Shown one piece after another: positions 5,880-8,675 of a DNA stretch of 8,675 bases. The stretch lies in assembly GCA_946482615.1 (NCBI GenBank), contig CAMLSF010000152.1:1-8675 (forward strand). Direction: 5' to 3'. How positions within the stretch are numbered: position 1 is the stretch's first letter; every line of letters starts with the position of its first letter. The notes beneath the pieces were generated by a model. The model was not told where the DNA came from. It worked only from the letters and a program-made list of their open reading frames with translations, and ran no database searches. Origin of the DNA: an uncultured Chromatiaceae bacterium (GTDB lineage: Bacteria > Pseudomonadota > Gammaproteobacteria > Enterobacterales > Alteromonadaceae). Both the position numbers and the translations under genes were made by a program.

Positions 5880-7037
5880 ATGAATTTTAATTTAACAGAC
5901 GATCAAAAGGCCTTTGTCGAGGTCGCCAAACAATTCGCAGAACAAGAGCTGGCACCTTATGCCGCGCAGTGGGACCGCGACCATCATTTTCCAAAAGACG
6001 TGATCCAAAAAGCCGGTGAACTGGGTTTTTGTTCTTTATACACACCAGAAGATCAAGGTGGAATGGGCTTATCCCGTTTAGATTCCAGCATTATTTTTGA
6101 ACAGCTGTCGATGGGTTGTACTGCAACTACGGCCATGTTAACCATCCATAATATGGCGACCTGGATGATTGCCAGCTGGGGCACAGCAGATGCCAAAGCC
6201 CAGTGGTGCCCTGCGTTAGTCACAGGCGAAAAGCTGGCGTCTTATTGTTTAACTGAACCTGGATCTGGGTCTGATGCCGCCTCTTTACGCACCAGTGCAA
6301 AAAAAGACGGTGATCACTATGTTCTGAACGGCTCCAAGATGTTTATCTCAGGTGCTGGTGAAACCGAAGTCCTGGTGGTAATGGCCCGTACTGGTGAAGC
6401 CGGCCCTAAAGGCATTTCCGCTTTTATAGTACCAGCGGATGCTGAAGGCGTTATTTATGGTAAAGCCGAAGAGAAAATGGGCTGGAATGCCCAGCCAACC
6501 CGTTTAATCACTTTTGATCAAGTGCGTATTCCGGCTCATTACCTTTTGGGCAACGAAGGGGAAGGTTTTGGTTTTGCAATGAAAGGCTTAGACGGCGGCC
6601 GTATTAATATAGCCACTTGCTCTATAGGCACAGCGCAACAAGCTTTAAATACAGCCCGCAACTATATGCTGGAACGTCAGCAGTTTGGTAAGCCGTTAGC
6701 GGCCTTTCAGGCCTTGCAGTTTAAACTGGCGGATATGGCCACAGAGCTGGTGGCTGCCCGCCAATTAGTGCGTTTAGCGGCTTTTAAACTGGATTCAAAC
6801 GATCCGGAAAAAACCGCTTATTGCGCTATGGCCAAACGTTTTGCCACAGATGTGGGGTTCCAGGTCTGTGATCAGGCACTGCAACTACATGGTGGTTATG
6901 GTTATATCAAAGAATATCCGCTGGAACGGCATTTCCGTGACGTTCGGGTGCATCAGATTTTGGAAGGCACCAATGAGATTATGCGACTGATTATTGGTCG
7001 TCGGTTATTGGACGAAGCGGCCAGCGATATTCTGTAA
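5880..7037 (+). CDS. Acyl-CoA dehydrogenase, isobutyryl-CoA dehydrogenase type
   Basis: FAD-dependent dehydrogenase predicted to oxidise isobutyryl-CoA to methacrylyl-CoA in valine degradation, with electron-transfer flavoprotein as acceptor. The 385 residues are full length. Motifs are CLTEPGSGSDAASL at 123-136 and LHGGYGYIKEYP at 336-347. The catalytic glutamate is E362 in LEGTNEIMR, the usual short- and medium-chain position, while the place used by isovaleryl-CoA dehydrogenase is G240 in GLDGGRINIA. The LDGGRINIA-CS-G stretch resembles human ACAD8. The ATG at 5880 is chosen because AGGG (5869-5872) lies seven bases upstream and MNFNLTDDQKAF is a normal family start. An in-frame GTG at 5838 would begin inside a predicted hairpin. 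Neighbours (mmsA, hydratase, hydroxyisobutyryl-CoA hydrolase) support the substrate assignment. Activity on other short branched chains such as 2-methylbutyryl-CoA cannot be excluded. Confidence 0.9.
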   Translation: MNFNLTDDQKAFVEVAKQFAEQELAPYAAQWDRDHHFPKDVIQKAGELGFCSLYTPEDQGGMGLSRLDSSIIFEQLSMGCTATTAMLTIHNMATWMIASWGTADAKAQWCPALVTGEKLASYCLTEPGSGSDAASLRTSAKKDGDHYVLNGSKMFISGAGETEVLVVMARTGEAGPKGISAFIVPADAEGVIYGKAEEKMGWNAQPTRLITFDQVRIPAHYLLGNEGEGFGFAMKGLDGGRINIATCSIGTAQQALNTARNYMLERQQFGKPLAAFQALQFKLADMATELVAARQLVRLAAFKLDSNDPEKTAYCAMAKRFATDVGFQVCDQALQLHGGYGYIKEYPLERHFRDVRVHQILEGTNEIMRLIIGRRLLDEAASDIL

Positions 7038-7052
7038 TTCTAAGCCCCAAAG

Positions 7053-7080
7053 CAAAGCAGGTTTTTCGCCTGCTTTGTCT
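7053..7080 (+). terminator. Hairpin between the dehydrogenase and hydratase genes, possible partial terminator
   Basis: CAAAGCAGG (7053-7061) and CCTGCTTTG (7069-7077) form a perfect 9-bp stem with a 7-nt TTTTTCG loop, 16 bases after the dehydrogenase stop. The tail TCTAATTT is a weak T-run. Since the next gene follows only 93 nt after the dehydrogenase, the hairpin may act as a partial terminator or a 3'-end stabiliser inside an operon. Confidence 0.5.
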
Positions 7081-7130
7081 AATTTAAAGATTAAAGCTAA
7101 CCGTTCAAATTCGGTAAAAATGGAGATTTT

Positions 7131-7904
7131 ATGGCACAACTCAAATTCGAAAAACGCGGCCATACCGCTTTAATTACCATGGCAAATCCTCCTGCCAATA
7201 CCTGGACCAAACAAACCCTGACGCAATTGCGTGACGCAGTGAAATCCCTGGAGCAGGACAACACTATTTATGCCTTAGTGATCACAGGCGAAGGGGAAAA
7301 ATTCTTCTCCGCTGGTGCGGATTTAAATCTGTTTGCCTCTGGTGACAAAGCTGTGGCTGCGGATATGTCCGCTATTTTTGGCGAAGCTTTTGAAACCTTA
7401 ACGGCTTTTCGTGGTGTCTCTATTGCTGCGATCAATGGCTATGCCATGGGTGGAGGCCTCGAAGTGGCGTTGGCCTGTGATATCCGTATTGCTGAAACTC
7501 AGGCGCAAATGGCTTTACCTGAAGCCAAAGTAGGTTTATTGCCTTGTGCCGGTGGCACGCAGAATCTGGCGATTTTGGTCGGCGAAGGTTGGGCTAAACG
7601 AATGATCCTTTGTGGGGAACGTTTAACCGCAGACAAAGCCTTACAGATAGGTTTAGTCGAAGACGTAGTGGGCACAGGTATGGCACTGGAAGCCGCCTTA
7701 TTACTGGCGGATAAAGTAGCAGAACAAAGCCCGCCAGCAGTAGCAGCCTGTAAACAATTAATCCAAAAAGGCCGCAGTGCGCCTGTACAAACCGCTTTGC
7801 CTTTAGAGCGGGAGCTGTTTGTAAAGTTGTTTGATACCAAAGATCAGGTTGAAGGAGTACAGGCCTTCTTACAAAAACGTAAAGCCAGCTGGGTAAACGG
7901 ATAA
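7131..7904 (+). CDS. Enoyl-CoA hydratase (probably methacrylyl-CoA hydratase)
   Basis: Crotonase-family hydratase. In this cluster it most likely adds water to methacrylyl-CoA to give 3-hydroxyisobutyryl-CoA. The 257 residues are the family norm. The oxyanion-hole segments are FSAGADLNLF at 59-68 and NGYAMGGGLE at 102-111. Both catalytic glutamates of true hydratases are present: E111 in GGGLEVALACDI and E131 in ALPEAKVGLLPCAGGTQ. This separates it from isomerases and hydrolases that keep only one. The ATG at 7131 has GGAG (7122-7125) five bases upstream. The stop codon overlaps the ribosome-binding site of the next gene, so the two are translated from one message. The substrate is inferred from context; the fold would also fit a general short-chain hydratase. 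Confidence 0.92.
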   Translation: MAQLKFEKRGHTALITMANPPANTWTKQTLTQLRDAVKSLEQDNTIYALVITGEGEKFFSAGADLNLFASGDKAVAADMSAIFGEAFETLTAFRGVSIAAINGYAMGGGLEVALACDIRIAETQAQMALPEAKVGLLPCAGGTQNLAILVGEGWAKRMILCGERLTADKALQIGLVEDVVGTGMALEAALLLADKVAEQSPPAVAACKQLIQKGRSAPVQTALPLERELFVKLFDTKDQVEGVQAFLQKRKASWVNG

Positions 7905-7914
7905 GGTGCAAAAC

Positions 7915-8675
7915 ATGACAGAAGCTATGAGCCAGCAGGATGTTGTGCTGTTTGAAGAAATTTCCTGCGTCGGTGGAAAAATTATTGGTATTGCCACCTT
8001 AAATTCTGAAAAGTCACTCAATGCCCTGAGTTTGCCTATGGTGGAGCTGTTACTGCCACAAATGCAGCAATGGAAAAACGACAACAATGTCGCCTTAGTT
8101 GTGTTACAAGGCTCTGGTGATAAAGCCTTTTGTGCCGGAGGCGATATTCGGGATTTGTATCAGGCGATGAAAGCTGCGCCCGGTACTTATCAGCCTTATG
8201 TCGAAGACTTTTTCACCAAAGAATACAGCCTTGATTATTTGATCCATACCTTCGACAAGCCAGTGCTGGTCTGGGGCAATGGCATAGTGATGGGCGGCGG
8301 TTTAGGCCTGATGGCAGGCGCTTCACACCGGATAGTCACAGCCAGCAGCCGGATAGCTATGCCGGAAATGGCGATAGGTTTATACCCTGATGTCGGCGGT
8401 AGCTGGTTTTTAAACCGTATGCCTGAGGGTTGTGGTTTGTTTTTGGGCCTGACCGGCGCGTCCATTAATTCGGCCGATGCTAAATTGATCGATTTAGCGG
8501 ATCATTTTTTAACTCACGATAAAAAAGCGGCAGTGCTGGATAAATTAACCCAGGTGAAGTGGGGCAATACGGTCGCGCTGAATCACCAGAAACTGACGGA
8601 TCTGCTGTTGGGAATGGAAGAGATGTGCCGCAATCAGATGCCACCCAGTCAAATTCGTTTGCATCAGGCTTCTAT
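7915..8675 (+). CDS. 3-hydroxyisobutyryl-CoA hydrolase, 5' part only
   Basis: Crotonase-superfamily thioesterase releasing 3-hydroxyisobutyrate and CoA in valine degradation, removing the reactive methacrylyl-CoA/hydroxyisobutyryl-CoA pool. The 253 visible codons of an expected 360-380 run off the right edge. FCAGGDIRDLY is at 72-82, NGIVMGGGLGLM at 122-133, and MPEMAIGLYPDVGGSWFL at 149-166. These hold the oxyanion hole, E151 and D159, and the glutamate-then-aspartate arrangement is typical of this hydrolase rather than of a hydratase. The second hydratase glutamate position is G129 in GGGLGLM. The ATG at 7915 has AAGG eight bases upstream, overlapping the TAA of the preceding hydratase; the gap is only ten bases, so translational coupling is likely. 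An ATG at 7927 is possible but poorly supported. mmsB would be expected further right. Confidence 0.95.
   Translation, partial: MTEAMSQQDVVLFEEISCVGGKIIGIATLNSEKSLNALSLPMVELLLPQMQQWKNDNNVALVVLQGSGDKAFCAGGDIRDLYQAMKAAPGTYQPYVEDFFTKEYSLDYLIHTFDKPVLVWGNGIVMGGGLGLMAGASHRIVTASSRIAMPEMAIGLYPDVGGSWFLNRMPEGCGLFLGLTGASINSADAKLIDLADHFLTHDKKAAVLDKLTQVKWGNTVALNHQKLTDLLLGMEEMCRNQMPPSQIRLHQAS

Noticed and set aside
7100..7115. ACCG/CGGT inverted repeat upstream of the hydratase
   Set aside because: Only four base pairs around an eight-base loop, with no match to an operator I recognise.
7594..7911. 105-codon minus-strand open frame opposite the hydratase, rich in leucine and arginine
   Set aside because: It is the complement of a fully conserved enoyl-CoA hydratase, with no ribosome-binding site or family resemblance seen.
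1..8675. Signs of a mobile element, CRISPR array, tRNA or defence system
   Set aside because: No transposase or integrase gene, regularly spaced repeats, tRNA fold or defence domain was found. All coding regions fit amino acid catabolism.

Overview
The window holds a chromosomal branched-chain amino acid catabolism locus from a gammaproteobacterium. Moderate G+C, protein sequences close to Alteromonadales/Chromatiales-type enzymes, and two intergenic palindromic elements of a style I associate with Rheinheimera/Alishewanella-like genomes suggest that group. The genus is a guess from memory.

The left third reads leftward as a leucine-degradation (liu) operon: a MerR-type regulator (liuR), isovaleryl-CoA dehydrogenase (liuA), and the first 195 codons of the methylcrotonyl-CoA carboxylase beta subunit (liuB), which runs off the left edge. 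A 239-nt gap between liuA and liuB contains a long imperfect palindrome. The gap between liuR and the rightward genes is a divergent regulatory region with two matching copies of a probable LiuR operator, one in each promoter.

The right two thirds read rightward. First comes an acetyl-CoA acetyltransferase (thiolase) with its own terminator. Then, after a second palindromic element, come valine-degradation genes: methylmalonate-semialdehyde dehydrogenase (mmsA), an isobutyryl-CoA-type acyl-CoA dehydrogenase, an enoyl-CoA hydratase, and the first 253 codons of 3-hydroxyisobutyryl-CoA hydrolase, which runs off the right edge.

Together, LiuA and LiuB carry isovaleryl-CoA to methylglutaconyl-CoA, and the thiolase can cleave the acetoacetyl-CoA made at the end of the leucine route. 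The right-hand genes carry isobutyryl-CoA through methacrylyl-CoA and 3-hydroxyisobutyryl-CoA to 3-hydroxyisobutyrate, and MmsA converts methylmalonate semialdehyde to propionyl-CoA. The 3-hydroxyisobutyrate dehydrogenase (mmsB) and liuC/D/E are not in the window and would be expected beyond its edges.

The coding content is ordinary metabolism, and I see no defence, mobile or otherwise undescribed protein system. The most interesting signals are non-coding: the paired operators and the two structured intergenic elements. No gene-free stretch exceeds 300 bases.
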